In this document: positions 1-6,484 of the stretch, in pieces | How positions within the stretch are numbered: the stretch's first letter is position 1 | Layout of the letters: every line of letters starts with the position of its first letter | Origin: an uncultured Actinomycetes bacterium | GTDB lineage: Bacteria > Actinomycetota > Thermoleophilia > Solirubrobacterales > Solirubrobacteraceae | Reading direction: 5' to 3' | DNA length: 7,801 nucleotides | NCBI GenBank assembly: GCA_937888775.1 | Contig: CALAQT010000440.1 | Coordinates: 1-7,801 of the forward strand | The notes under the pieces: model-generated | Databases searched by the model: none | Seen by the model: the letters and a program-made list of their open reading frames with translations, nothing else | What the model was told of the DNA's origin: nothing | Program-made: the position numbers and the translations under genes

Positions 1-223
1 TCATCGAGTTGGGCGAGGCGCAGATCGAGCCGGGGAAGCCGCGGTAGCCCTTGAAGGCCGGCTCGGCCCCCTGGGAGCGGATGAACTTCTCCGCCGCCTG
101 ATCGAGCTCCCGCGTGCTGACGCCGGGTCGCACCTTGCCGGCGAGCAGGTTCATCGTCTTGACGAGGATCGCACCCGCGGCGGCCATGCGATCGATCTCC
201 TCGGGGGTCTTCTTGATGATCAC
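1..223 (-). CDS. map: Methionine aminopeptidase type I, N-terminal part (cut by window edge)
   Basis: The enzyme removes the N-terminal initiator methionine from nascent proteins in the cytosol, using two metal ions. Only the first 74 codons are present; the window ends before the metal-binding residues and the active-site histidine. The visible protein begins IIKKTPEEIDRMAAAG after the start, followed by VRPGVSTRELDQAAEKFI, then FKGYRGFPGSICASPNSM. This is the classic type I MetAP opening: the IKxPxEIExMRxAG helix, the PGxxTxELD segment and the FKGYxGFPxSIC strand. I chose the GTG at 221-223 because it places the conserved lysine and TPEEI just after the start. The in-frame ATG at 185-187 would delete that helix. 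The gene lies 19 bases after the adk stop, in the usual secY-adk-map order. Identification is firm; the start is fairly sure. No strong Shine-Dalgarno is visible. Confidence 0.93.
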   Translation of the reverse strand, partial: MIIKKTPEEIDRMAAAGAILVKTMNLLAGKVRPGVSTRELDQAAEKFIRSQGAEPAFKGYRGFPGSICASPNSM

Positions 224-242
224 GTGTGCAGCCGCCCTGAAA

Positions 243-917
243 TCAGACGTTCTCCTCCAGCCGAAGGGTCGCGATCACGGCACGGATGTGACCGTGTACC
301 TCGGTGGCCTCGCGCGTCCCGTCGATCCGGCGCATCAGCCCCTGCTCGTCGTAGTAGTCGACCAGCGGCTCGGTCTGATCGTGGTAGACGAGCAGACGGT
401 TTCGGATCACGTCGGGCTTGTCGTCGTCACGCTGAACGAGGCGCGAACCGTCCTGATCGCACACGCCCTCGTGCTTGGGCGGGTCAAACTCGACGTGATA
501 GTTGTGACCCGACTTGACGCATACCCGCCGTCCCGACAGCCGGCGGATGACTTCCTCGTCGGGCACCTCGATCAGCAGCGCCGTGGTGACCCGGCGAGCC
601 AGCTCGGAGAGCTGCTTGTCCAGCGCCTTGGCCTGCTCGATCGTGCGTGGGAAGCCGTCCAGGATGAAGCCGTCCTGAGCATCATCCTGCTGCAGGCGCT
701 CGGCGGCCATCGCCACGATCAGCTGATCGGGCACCAACTCGCCCTTGTCCATGTAGGCCTGCGCCTGTCGGCCGAGGTCTGTCTCCTGCTTTACGTTGGC
801 GCGCAGCATGTCGCCGGTGGAGATGAACGGCAGCTGGAAATCGGAGCGCAGGCGGTCGGCCTGCGTCCCCTTGCCAGCCCCAGGCGGACCGAACAGGATC
901 AGGTTGAGCTCGGGCAC
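243..917 (-). CDS. adk: Adenylate kinase, long (LID-containing) form
   Basis: It catalyses ATP + AMP to 2 ADP in the cytosol. The 224 residues fit the long bacterial form. The P-loop GPPGAGKGT is at residues 10-18, the AMP-site segment STGDMLR at 33-39, and DGFPRT at 87-92. The LID domain spans about 129-165 and contains YHVEFDPPK at 140-148. In zinc-type Adk the LID carries four ligands, usually Cys-Cys-Cys-Cys or Cys-Cys-Cys-Asp. Here the matching positions are C133, S136, C153 and D156, so one expected cysteine is a serine. Metal binding is therefore uncertain. The start is GTG at 915-917, which gives the standard MxLxLxLFGPPGAGKGT opening. Only weak purine-rich sequence precedes it. The gene follows secY after 72 bases, the widest gap in the window, and precedes map. 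The N- and C-terminal core looks fully intact. Confidence 0.97.
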   Translation of the reverse strand: MPELNLILFGPPGAGKGTQADRLRSDFQLPFISTGDMLRANVKQETDLGRQAQAYMDKGELVPDQLIVAMAAERLQQDDAQDGFILDGFPRTIEQAKALDKQLSELARRVTTALLIEVPDEEVIRRLSGRRVCVKSGHNYHVEFDPPKHEGVCDQDGSRLVQRDDDKPDVIRNRLLVYHDQTEPLVDYYDEQGLMRRIDGTREATEVHGHIRAVIATLRLEENV

Positions 918-989
918 GAGTGCTCACTCTATCGTCGGAGCCCCCCACGCGCCGAGCCAGAATACTGAATCACCCTCCGGGCGCTTTAC
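918..989 (-). other. secY-adk intergenic spacer
   Basis: This 72-base gap is the longest non-coding stretch in the window. On the coding strand it is GC-rich, with one AT-richer patch (GATTCAGTATTCT) in the middle. I see no convincing -35/-10 pair, and no GC hairpin followed by a T run. Immediately before the adk GTG lies a 12-base imperfect palindrome, GAGTGAGCACTC (918-929). It could fold only into a 4-5 bp hairpin over the ribosome binding region. A weak internal promoter for adk-map or an mRNA processing site is possible, but the sequence does not show it. Confidence 0.4.
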
Positions 990-2270
990 CTATTTAAGGA
1001 AGCCCTCGTAGTTGCGCATCATCAATTGCGCCTCCAGCTGCTTCATCGTGTCCAGCGCGACTCCGATCACGATCAGGATGGAGGTCCCGCCGAACAGGAA
1101 GTTGGCGCCCGTCTGACTGATCAGGATCGTCGGCAACGCCGCGATTGCCGCCAGGAACAGCGCACCGGGGAACGTCAATCGCGCCAGGATCCGGTCCAGG
1201 AACTCCGCCGTCGGGCGTCCGGGTCTCACCCCGGGAATGAAGCCACCGTACTTCTTGAGGTTGTCGGCCTGGTCGACGGGGTTGAACGTGACCGCCGTAT
1301 AGAAGTATGTGAACAGGATGATGAAGATGCTCTCGCCGAGCACGTAATGCCAGCTTTGCGGACCGAAGAAGGTCGCCAGATGGGTGGCGAAGTTGTTTCG
1401 GTTCTGGCCGATCAGCTGACCGACCGTGGGCGGGATGGCCATCACGCTGGCGGCGAAGATCACCGGGATTACGCCGGCCATGTTGACGCGCAGCGGTAGG
1501 TAGGTCTGCCCGCCCTGCGTCATCCGCCGGCCGATCACGCGCTTGGCGTACTGGATCGGGATCCGGCGCTGGCCCTCCTGCACAAACACCACGGCGGCCA
1601 CGACAGCGATCGCGATGAACGGCATGACCACCTTGAATACCTGGTTCGGGTTGGTCCACCAGGAGTTCACGCCACTGGGGATCCGCGACACGATCGACGC
1701 GAAGATCAGTAGCGAGATCCCGTTGCCGATCCCGCGCTGGGTGATCAGCTCGCCCATCCACATCAGCAGCACTGTGCCGGCGGTCAGCGAGATGACGATC
1801 AGGAAGACCTTCAGCAACGTGAAATCGCTGATCAAGGTAACGCCCGCCTGCTGCTCGAAGCTGCGGAACAGGAACACGTAGCCGATCGACTGGGCGAAGG
1901 CGAGGCCGACGGTGAGGTAGCGCGTGTACTGGGTGATCCGCGCCTGGCCGACCTCCCCCTCCTTCTGGAGCTTCTCCAACGAGGGCACGACGACCTGCAG
2001 CAGCTGCAGGATGATCGAGGCCGTGATGTAGGGCATGATCCCCAGCGCGAAGATGGCGATCCGGCCCAGGCCGCCGCCTGAGAAAAGGTTCAGCAGCCCG
2101 AGGATGCTGTTGCCGCCGAAGTTCTTCTGGATCGCGTTGACGGCTTTCGAGTTGATGCCCGGCGCGGGGATGTGGGTGCCGAGCCGGTAGAGCAGCAGGA
2201 TCCCGGCTGTGAACAGGACCTTCGTACGGATCTCGCCGACCCTGAACGCTCCGAGGATCGTCGCGATCAT
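990..2270 (-). CDS. secY: Protein translocase channel subunit SecY
   Basis: SecY is the central pore of the SecYEG translocon in the cytoplasmic membrane. It exports unfolded preproteins with SecA and inserts membrane proteins with the ribosome. The 426 residues match the family length. About ten hydrophobic segments can be seen, at roughly 17-30, 70-94, 118-135, 151-170, 181-195, 211-230, 262-280, 308-328, 367-385 and 391-405. Recognisable motifs are YRLGTHIPAPG (28-38), the plug and second helix region NLFSGGGLGR to GIMPYITASI (61-85), GELITQRGIGNGISLLIF (173-190), and the cytosolic ribosome/SecA-contacting loop with ADNLKKYGGFIPGVRPG (335-351). The C-terminal QLMMRNYEGFLK is also typical. 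The start ATG lies 12 bases after the rplO stop, with only a GAGG about 10 bases upstream as a Shine-Dalgarno. No truncation or frameshift is seen. Confidence 0.98.
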   Translation of the reverse strand: MIATILGAFRVGEIRTKVLFTAGILLLYRLGTHIPAPGINSKAVNAIQKNFGGNSILGLLNLFSGGGLGRIAIFALGIMPYITASIILQLLQVVVPSLEKLQKEGEVGQARITQYTRYLTVGLAFAQSIGYVFLFRSFEQQAGVTLISDFTLLKVFLIVISLTAGTVLLMWMGELITQRGIGNGISLLIFASIVSRIPSGVNSWWTNPNQVFKVVMPFIAIAVVAAVVFVQEGQRRIPIQYAKRVIGRRMTQGGQTYLPLRVNMAGVIPVIFAASVMAIPPTVGQLIGQNRNNFATHLATFFGPQSWHYVLGESIFIILFTYFYTAVTFNPVDQADNLKKYGGFIPGVRPGRPTAEFLDRILARLTFPGALFLAAIAALPTILISQTGANFLFGGTSILIVIGVALDTMKQLEAQLMMRNYEGFLK

Positions 2271-2282
2271 CCCGGCTTGGCC

Positions 2283-2792
2283 TCAGCCCTCGATCAGCTG
2301 GCAGGTTCCGCCGGCGGCTTCGATCTGCTCGCGCGCGGCGGTGCTGAACCCGTGTGCGTGGACGGTGAGCGCCTTGGTCAGCTCTCCCTTGGCCAGCACC
2401 TTGACGGCGACGCCCTTACGGGTCGCCAGCCCCTTGGCGTTGAGCGCCTCCAGCGTGACGGCCGCGCCGGCCTCAAAACGGGCCTCGAGGTCAAGCAGAT
2501 TGACCGGCTGGGTGTGGGTGCGGAAGGGCTCGAACGGCATCGACTTCTTCATGTGCGGCCCGCGCAGTTTGCGCATCCGCATGTGGATCGGGTTCTGTCC
2601 ACCCTCGAAGCGGGCCCGGGCCTTGGCGCCCGAGCGGGAACCGTAACCCTTCTGGCCGCGCCCAGAGGTCTTGCCGGTCCCCGATCCCTCGCCGCGGCCG
2701 ACCCGCTTGCGCGCCTTGCGCGACCCGGGGGCCGGGCTGAGGTTGTGCAGCCCGATCCGCTCGTCGGGGGCGTGCTCGCCGGGGGCGCTCAC
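2283..2792 (-). CDS. rplO: 50S ribosomal protein L15 (uL15)
   Basis: L15 is a late-assembly 23S rRNA-binding protein of the large subunit. Starting from GTG at 2790-2792 it has 169 residues. The conserved LHNLSPAPGSRKARKRVGRG (15-34) and GSGTGKTSGRGQKGYGSRSG (36-55) form the extended Gly/Arg/Lys-rich N-terminal arm. FEGGQNPIHMRMRKLRG (62-78) and a C-terminal globular domain follow. An ATG at 2859-2861 is in frame, but using it would overlap rpmD by 41 bases and add a sequence that does not resemble L15. The GTG start has a clear GGAGG four bases upstream, so I prefer it. About 14 residues precede the conserved core, slightly more than in shorter family members. The gene sits 28 bases after rpmD and 12 bases before secY, the canonical spc order. 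Confidence 0.96.
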   Translation of the reverse strand: MSAPGEHAPDERIGLHNLSPAPGSRKARKRVGRGEGSGTGKTSGRGQKGYGSRSGAKARARFEGGQNPIHMRMRKLRGPHMKKSMPFEPFRTHTQPVNLLDLEARFEAGAAVTLEALNAKGLATRKGVAVKVLAKGELTKALTVHAHGFSTAAREQIEAAGGTCQLIEG

Positions 2793-2796
2793 GAGT

Positions 2797-2801
2797 CCTC
2801 C
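2797..2801 (-). promoter_or_regulatory. Shine-Dalgarno for rplO
   Basis: The coding strand reads CCGGAGGACTC immediately before the GTG at 2790-2792. GGAGG is complementary to the 3' end of 16S rRNA, with a 4-base spacer. It decides the rplO start in favour of this GTG over the in-frame ATG 69 bases upstream, which lies inside rpmD. Confidence 0.8.
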
Positions 2802-2820
2802 GGAGTCTGCTCGGACACGT

Positions 2821-3021
2821 TCACGATCCTTGCACCTCGCCGGCAGACTCCGCAACCTCAACGAGATGGCGGACCTTGTGCAGCATGCCGCGAATCTGCG
2901 GCGAGTCCGAGACCTCGACGGTGTGACCGATTCGGCGCAGACCCAGCGAGCGCAGAGTGTCTAGCTGGCGCTTATCGCAGCCGTTGCGCGACTTGAGCTG
3001 GGTGACGAGTACCGTGCTCAC
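2821..3021 (-). CDS. rpmD: 50S ribosomal protein L30 (uL30)
   Basis: L30 is a small protein on the surface of the large subunit that binds 23S rRNA. The 66 residues fit the bacterial short form of about 60 residues. The opening [18 protein letters not shown] (2-19) is the usual L30 first strand and start of the first helix. [24 protein letters not shown] (23-46) and the closing HKVRHLVEV are equally typical. The start is GTG (3019-3021); its last bases overlap the rpsE stop as GTGA, a 4-base overlap that implies coupled translation. No separate strong Shine-Dalgarno is seen. It lies between rpsE and rplO as in most spc clusters. Confidence 0.95.
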   Translation of the reverse strand: MSTVLVTQLKSRNGCDKRQLDTLRSLGLRRIGHTVEVSDSPQIRGMLHKVRHLVEVAESAGEVQGS

Positions 3022-3674
3022 GCTGCCCCGTTCGAGGCAGCCGCACCCTCGGCGGCGGGCGCCTCGGCGACAGCTTGACCGTCGGCGGCGGGGGCGTCGT
3101 CCGGAGCGGAGCCCTCGGCGGTCAGGGCGCCCGCGGCGGCCGTGCTGTCGCTGCCCTCGGCCGTCAGGCCCAGCACCTGGTTGATCGACAGGCCGCGCAG
3201 CTCGGCGACCTCGCGGGGTGTGCGCAGCGATTCCAGGCCGGCCATCGTGGCCTTGACCAGGTTGATCGGGTTCTGCGAGCCAAGGCTCTTGGAGAGGATG
3301 TCGTGGATCCCTGCCAGCTCCAGCACCGCGCGCACGCCGCCGCCGGCGATTACGCCGGTACCGGGGGCCGCCGGCTTGAGGAATACCCGCCCGGCCCCGA
3401 ACACGCCCGTCGTCTGATGGGTGATGGTGGAGCCGTGCTTGGGCACGCGATAGAGGTTCTTCTTGGCACGCTCGACGCCCTTCTGGATCGCCATCGGGAC
3501 CTCGTTGGCCTTGCCGTAGCCGATGCCGACCACCTCACGCTCGTCGCCGACGACCACCAGCGCGGTGAACGAGAAGCGGCGCCCACCCTTGACGACCTTG
3601 GCGACGCGGTTGATCTCCACCACGCGCTCCTGGAGGTCAAGGCCGGCGGATGAAACTGTGCGATCTCTGGACAT
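3018..3674 (-). CDS. rpsE: 30S ribosomal protein S5 (uS5) with Ala-rich C-terminal tail
   Basis: S5 binds 16S rRNA near the decoding site and mRNA entry and affects translational accuracy. The N-terminal double-stranded RNA-binding-like domain covers about residues 14-80: [20 protein letters not shown], then [18 protein letters not shown]. The C-terminal domain covers about 85-169: [28 protein letters not shown], then [12 protein letters not shown]. At 218 residues it exceeds the roughly 166 of E. coli S5, because about 49 residues (170-218) form a tail of Ala, Gly, Glu, Asp and Pro. The hexapeptide LTAEGS occurs twice in the tail (170-175 and 184-189). The ATG start follows a 21-base gap after rplR with no visible Shine-Dalgarno; translation probably depends on coupling. 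The stop overlaps rpmD by 4 bases. Core identity is certain; the tail is low-complexity and probably disordered. Confidence 0.97.
   Translation of the reverse strand: MSRDRTVSSAGLDLQERVVEINRVAKVVKGGRRFSFTALVVVGDEREVVGIGYGKANEVPMAIQKGVERAKKNLYRVPKHGSTITHQTTGVFGAGRVFLKPAAPGTGVIAGGGVRAVLELAGIHDILSKSLGSQNPINLVKATMAGLESLRTPREVAELRGLSINQVLGLTAEGSDSTAAAGALTAEGSAPDDAPAADGQAVAEAPAAEGAAASNGAA
3111..3168 (-). repeat. Short direct repeat inside the rpsE tail
   Basis: Two 16-base copies lie at 3111-3126 and 3153-3168 (plus strand gccctcggcggtcagg and gccctcggccgtcagg) and differ at one base. They are 42 bases apart, exactly 14 codons, so both encode LTAEGS in frame. The arrangement fits an in-frame tandem duplication that lengthened the S5 tail. 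Confidence 0.7.
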
Positions 3675-3695
3675 GAAGTGGTGAGAGTAGCGGCT

Positions 3696-4049
3696 CTAGA
3701 AGCTCAGGCCGGCTTCGCGGGCCCCTTCGGCCAGCGCCTTGACCCGGCCGTGGAATTGATATCCGCCGCGATCGAACACGGCGGCGTCCACACCGGCGGC
3801 CTTGGCCCGCTCGCCCAGCAGCGCCCCGGCGCGGTGCGCCTGCTCGGTCGGCCCCAGCGATCGCAGCTCCGCCTCGGTCCAGTTGACCGCCGTGATCGTG
3901 TGGCCGGCGTCGTCGTCGACCAGCTGGGCAAAGATGCCGCGGTTGGAGCGGAAGACCGAGATCCGGGGCCGCTGCGCGGTGCCGTGGATCTTCGCCCGCA
4001 CGCGGCGGCGTCGCTTGAGACGGCGTTGAGGCTTGGTGACGACTGTCAT
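3696..4049 (-). CDS. rplR: 50S ribosomal protein L18 (uL18)
   Basis: L18 binds 5S rRNA and helps attach it, with L5, to the large subunit central protuberance. The 117 residues match the family. The basic N-terminal arm ([18 protein letters not shown], 6-23) is followed by the signature [20 protein letters not shown] (27-46). The C-terminal [20 protein letters not shown] (92-111) is also diagnostic. The ATG overlaps the rplF stop as ATGA, a 4-base overlap, so its translation is likely coupled to L6. The gap to rpsE is 21 bases. Confidence 0.97.
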   Translation of the reverse strand: MTVVTKPQRRLKRRRRVRAKIHGTAQRPRISVFRSNRGIFAQLVDDDAGHTITAVNWTEAELRSLGPTEQAHRAGALLGERAKAAGVDAAVFDRGGYQFHGRVKALAEGAREAGLSF

Positions 4050-4579
4050 GCTCGTTTACCGACCTTGCGGGCCACGTACTCACCCTCGTAGCGGATCCCC
4101 TTGCCCTTGTAGGGCTCGGGCTTGCGTTGCTTGCGGATCAGGGCCGCGACCTCCCCGACCTGCTGCTTGGAGGCGCCGCGAACGACGATCCGTGTCGGCT
4201 GGGGCACCTCGAACTCGATCCCGTCCGGGGCCTTGATCGAAACCGGGTGCGAGTAGCCGAGCGCCAGCTCCAGATCGCGGCCGCGCAGCTGCGCGCGGTA
4301 GCCGACGCCCTGGATCTCCAAGCGCTTCTCGTATCCGTCGGTCACGCCGACGACCATGTTGGCCACCAGCGTGCGGGTCAGCCCGTGCAGGGCGCGATGC
4401 TCGCCGCGATCGGTCGGCCGCTTAACAAGCAGTTCCTCGCCGACGTGCTCCACCGAGATGTCGCGATGCACGCGCTCGGACAACTCGCCCTTGGGGCCGT
4501 TGACGATCACGCGCTCGGGCTCGATCGCGATCGAGACGCCGGCGGGCACGGCGATTGGTTGTCTTCCGATCCGGGACAT
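4046..4579 (-). CDS. rplF: 50S ribosomal protein L6 (uL6)
   Basis: L6 lies near the factor-binding region of the large subunit and binds the sarcin-ricin loop area of 23S rRNA. The 177 residues fit the family exactly. The start [15 protein letters not shown] (1-15), [11 protein letters not shown] (25-35) and [14 protein letters not shown] (87-100) are typical of its two tandem alpha/beta domains. The C-terminal signature [20 protein letters not shown] (154-173) is diagnostic. The ATG lies 11 bases after the rpsH stop, with only a weak AGAAG just upstream. It overlaps rplR by 4 bases. Confidence 0.98.
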   Translation of the reverse strand: MSRIGRQPIAVPAGVSIAIEPERVIVNGPKGELSERVHRDISVEHVGEELLVKRPTDRGEHRALHGLTRTLVANMVVGVTDGYEKRLEIQGVGYRAQLRGRDLELALGYSHPVSIKAPDGIEFEVPQPTRIVVRGASKQQVGEVAALIRKQRKPEPYKGKGIRYEGEYVARKVGKRA

Positions 4580-4590
4580 CTTCTAGAGGG

Positions 4591-4998
4591 TTACCAGATC
4601 CTGGCCACGACCTCGCCACCGACGCCCTGTTGGCGGGCTTCGTGGCCGGTCATGACCCCTTTCGAGGTTGAGATGATCGCGGTCCCCATCCCGCCCTGAA
4701 TCCGCGGGATGTGGGAGTGATCGACGTAAGTTCGCTGGCCGGGGCGCGAAACGCGCTGCATTCCGGAGATCACGGGTCGGCGCTCGTTGGTGTACTTGAG
4801 CGTGACCCTGAGCTGCTCGCCGGGCCGGCCGGGGACCGGCGGGTCTATCTGGTAGGCCTCGATGTAGCCCTGCTCCTTGAGGATCCGGGCCAGCTCGCGC
4901 TTCAGCTTGGAGGACGGAAGCGCCACATCGTGGTGCTGGGCCTTGGCAGCATTGCGCAAGCGGGTCAGGAAGTCGGCTACGGGATCGGTCATCGACAT
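4591..4998 (-). CDS. rpsH: 30S ribosomal protein S8 (uS8)
   Basis: S8 is a primary 16S rRNA-binding protein. In E. coli it also represses its own operon by binding mRNA near the start of rplE. The 135 residues match the family. The opening MTDPVADFLTRLRNA (3-17) and the C-terminal GTAIISTSKGVMTGHEARQQ (105-124), followed by GVGGEVVARIW, are hallmarks; STSKGVMT includes the RNA-binding serines. Two ATGs are in frame at 4996-4998 and 4990-4992, giving MSMTDP or MTDP. Neither has a good Shine-Dalgarno, so the exact start could be two codons later. The gap to rpsZ is 10 bases. Confidence 0.97.
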   Translation of the reverse strand: MSMTDPVADFLTRLRNAAKAQHHDVALPSSKLKRELARILKEQGYIEAYQIDPPVPGRPGEQLRVTLKYTNERRPVISGMQRVSRPGQRTYVDHSHIPRIQGGMGTAIISTSKGVMTGHEARQQGVGGEVVARIW

Positions 4999-5008
4999 GG
5001 CGAGGCGA

Positions 5009-5194
5009 TCACCAACTCGACTTCGTCATGCCGGGGACGTATCCGTTGTGCGCCAGCTCACGCAGGCAGATCCGGCATACGCCGAACTTGCGGTAAACCG
5101 CGCGAGCGCGACCGCAGCGGCGGCAACGGGTGTAACCCCGGGTCTTGTACTTGGGCGTCCGCTGCTGGCGGATTCGCTGTGAAGTCTTGGCCAT
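5009..5194 (-). CDS. rpsZ: 30S ribosomal protein S14, zinc-binding type Z (uS14)
   Basis: S14 sits in the head of the small subunit and is needed for late 30S assembly. The 61-residue length marks the short zinc-ribbon form; the zinc-free form has about 90-100 residues. The four zinc ligands C24, C27, C40 and C43 are all present in CRRCGR and CRICLREL. The ending [13 protein letters not shown] is typical of the short form. The start has one of the best Shine-Dalgarno sequences in the window, AGAAGGAG at 5198-5205, 3 bases from ATG. Many actinobacteria also carry a zinc-free S14 paralogue elsewhere under zinc control; that cannot be seen here. The gene is also annotated as rpsN in some genomes. 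Confidence 0.97.
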   Translation of the reverse strand: MAKTSQRIRQQRTPKYKTRGYTRCRRCGRARAVYRKFGVCRICLRELAHNGYVPGMTKSSW

Positions 5195-5203
5195 GTGCTC
5201 CTT

Positions 5204-5782
5204 CTAATTCTGGTTGACGGCCGTCGCGTGAGGACGGCCCTCCTTCGAAAACGGCATCCCGAGCGCCTCCAGCAGGGCGAATGATTCCGCGTCGCTGGCG
5301 GCGCTCGTCGTGATCGTGATGTCGAGACCGCGCACCTGATCGACCTCGTCGTAGTCGACCTCGGGGAAGATGATCTGCTCACGCACGCCCATCGAGTAGT
5401 TCCCGCGGCCGTCGAACGAGCGTGGATTGAGCCCGCGGAAGTCCCGGATTCGGGGGATCGCTACCGACATCAGCCGGTCGAGGAACTCATACGAGCGCTC
5501 GCCGCGCAGCGTGACGGCCACACCGACGGGCATACCCTCCCGCACCTTGAACTGCGCGATCGACTTGCGCGCCCGGCGCACGCTCGGTCGCTGGCCGGTG
5601 ATCGTCGCCAGCTGCTCGGTCGCGGCATCGAGCATCTTGGAGTCCTGCTTGGCCTCGCCGACGCCCATGTTTACCGTGATCTTCTCGATCCGCGGCGCCT
5701 GCATCGGGGTCGAGTAGCCAAAGCGCTCGACCAGGGCCGGTCTGATCTCCTCCAGATACCTGCTCTTCAGTCTTGCCGGCAT
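5204..5782 (-). CDS. rplE: 50S ribosomal protein L5 (uL5)
   Basis: L5 binds 5S rRNA and contacts the P-site tRNA in the central protuberance. The 192 residues are slightly longer than the usual 179-187. [13 protein letters not shown] (32-44) is the family signature. [20 protein letters not shown] (113-132), followed by [13 protein letters not shown], is strongly conserved. The C-terminal [18 protein letters not shown] runs a few residues past the usual end. The ATG follows the rplX stop by one base. A GAGGA sequence about nine bases upstream, inside rplX, can serve as Shine-Dalgarno. In E. coli the S8 operator overlaps this junction; with a one-base gap any such structure here would lie inside coding sequence. 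Confidence 0.97.
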   Translation of the reverse strand: MPARLKSRYLEEIRPALVERFGYSTPMQAPRIEKITVNMGVGEAKQDSKMLDAATEQLATITGQRPSVRRARKSIAQFKVREGMPVGVAVTLRGERSYEFLDRLMSVAIPRIRDFRGLNPRSFDGRGNYSMGVREQIIFPEVDYDEVDQVRGLDITITTSAASDAESFALLEALGMPFSKEGRPHATAVNQN

Positions 5783-5783
5783 G

Positions 5784-6116
5784 TCAGTCGATCCTCGCTC
5801 CGCTGCGCTTGGCGATGCGCAAGCGCTTGCCGTTTTCGATCTCCACGCCGACGCGGGTGGGCTTGCCGTCCTTGGGATCGATCAGCATCACGTTTGAGAG
5901 GTGGATCGGGCCTTCCTTCTCGATCACGCCGCCGACCTGTTCGGCGCGCTGGGCGCCGGCGACCTGCTGGGGTCGCTGGTGGCGCTTGACCATGTTCAGT
6001 CCTTCGATGTAGACGCGCTGGGCCTTGGGGTCGACACGCAGCACCTTGCCGCGCTTGCCTCGATCCTTGCCACCGATCACGATCACATCGTCGTTTGCCT
6101 TGATTCGTGCGGGCAC
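5784..6116 (-). CDS. rplX: 50S ribosomal protein L24 (uL24)
   Basis: L24 starts 50S assembly by binding the 5' region of 23S rRNA, and lies near the exit of the peptide tunnel. The 110 residues match the family. The KOW motif is near the N-terminus ([20 protein letters not shown], 9-28). [13 protein letters not shown] (37-49) follows, then [19 protein letters not shown] (68-86). The start is GTG (6114-6116) and shares its first G with the rplN TAG stop (TAGTG), so the two genes overlap by one base. GAGG lies seven bases upstream. Translation is very likely coupled to rplN. Confidence 0.97.
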   Translation of the reverse strand: MPARIKANDDVIVIGGKDRGKRGKVLRVDPKAQRVYIEGLNMVKRHQRPQQVAGAQRAEQVGGVIEKEGPIHLSNVMLIDPKDGKPTRVGVEIENGKRLRIAKRSGARID

Positions 6117-6484
6117 TAGAGGACCTCGGGGGCCAGGGAGACGATCTTCATGAAATTTCGTTCGCGTAGTTCGCGGGCCACCGGACCGAAGATACGGGTT
6201 CCGCGTGGATTGTTCTGCGCGTCGATCAGCACCGCTGCGTTCTCGTCGAAGGCGATGTAGGTGCCGTCCTCGCGTCCGTAGGACTTCTTGGTGCGTACGA
6301 CGACCGCGGTCACGACTTCGCCCTTCTTGACCGAGCCCTGGGGGCTGGCCTGCTTGACGGTGGCCACGATCACGTCGCCGACGGCCGCATAGCGTCGCCG
6401 TGAGCCGCCCCGCACGCGGATCACCAGGATCTCTCGCGCGCCGGTGTTGTCGGCCACGCGCAGCCGGGTCTCATTTTGGATCAC
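6116..6484 (-). CDS. rplN: 50S ribosomal protein L14 (uL14)
   Basis: L14 binds 23S rRNA at the subunit interface and forms an intersubunit bridge. The 122 residues equal the usual length. It begins [21 protein letters not shown] (2-22). [23 protein letters not shown] (36-58) follows, then [24 protein letters not shown] (79-102). These are near-invariant L14 blocks. The start is GTG (6482-6484), directly after the rpsQ TAA with no gap. An AGAGGG about 8 bases upstream, inside rpsQ, is the Shine-Dalgarno. In E. coli this junction separates the S10 and spc operons; here there is no intergenic room for a promoter. Confidence 0.98.
   Translation of the reverse strand: MIQNETRLRVADNTGAREILVIRVRGGSRRRYAAVGDVIVATVKQASPQGSVKKGEVVTAVVVRTKKSYGREDGTYIAFDENAAVLIDAQNNPRGTRIFGPVARELRERNFMKIVSLAPEVL

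Noticed and set aside
682..948. Minus-strand frame overlapping the adk 5' end and starting upstream of it
   Set aside because: It is the shifted frame of adk. The adk P-loop frame explains the same bases.
114..968. A long plus-strand open frame (284 codons) antisense to adk
   Set aside because: It is the mirror of the adk frame in high-GC DNA. Its translation has no recognisable domain, and adk on the other strand is unambiguous.
955..975. Promoter -10 element (TATTCT) upstream of adk
   Set aside because: No matching -35 at suitable spacing is visible; a single AT-rich hexamer is not enough.
930..989. Intrinsic terminator between secY and adk
   Set aside because: GCGCC and GGCGC can pair only across a long loop, and no T run follows on the coding strand.
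1026..1499. Plus-strand frame antisense to secY, rich in Arg, Asp and Gln
   Set aside because: Its composition is that expected from the complement of GC-rich membrane-protein codons; no start signal or domain is seen.
2172..2996. A 274-codon plus-strand open frame across rplO and rpmD
   Set aside because: It spans several well-identified minus-strand genes and their junctions, and its product is low-complexity with no family likeness. It is a shadow frame.
4127..4699. Plus-strand frame antisense to rplF and rpsH
   Set aside because: It overlaps two certain ribosomal genes and resembles no family; shadow frame.
5770..5800. S8 autoregulatory RNA site at the rplX-rplE junction, as in E. coli
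   Set aside because: The gap is one base, and I could not recognise the S8-binding helix with its internal loop by eye. An RNA covariance search would be needed.
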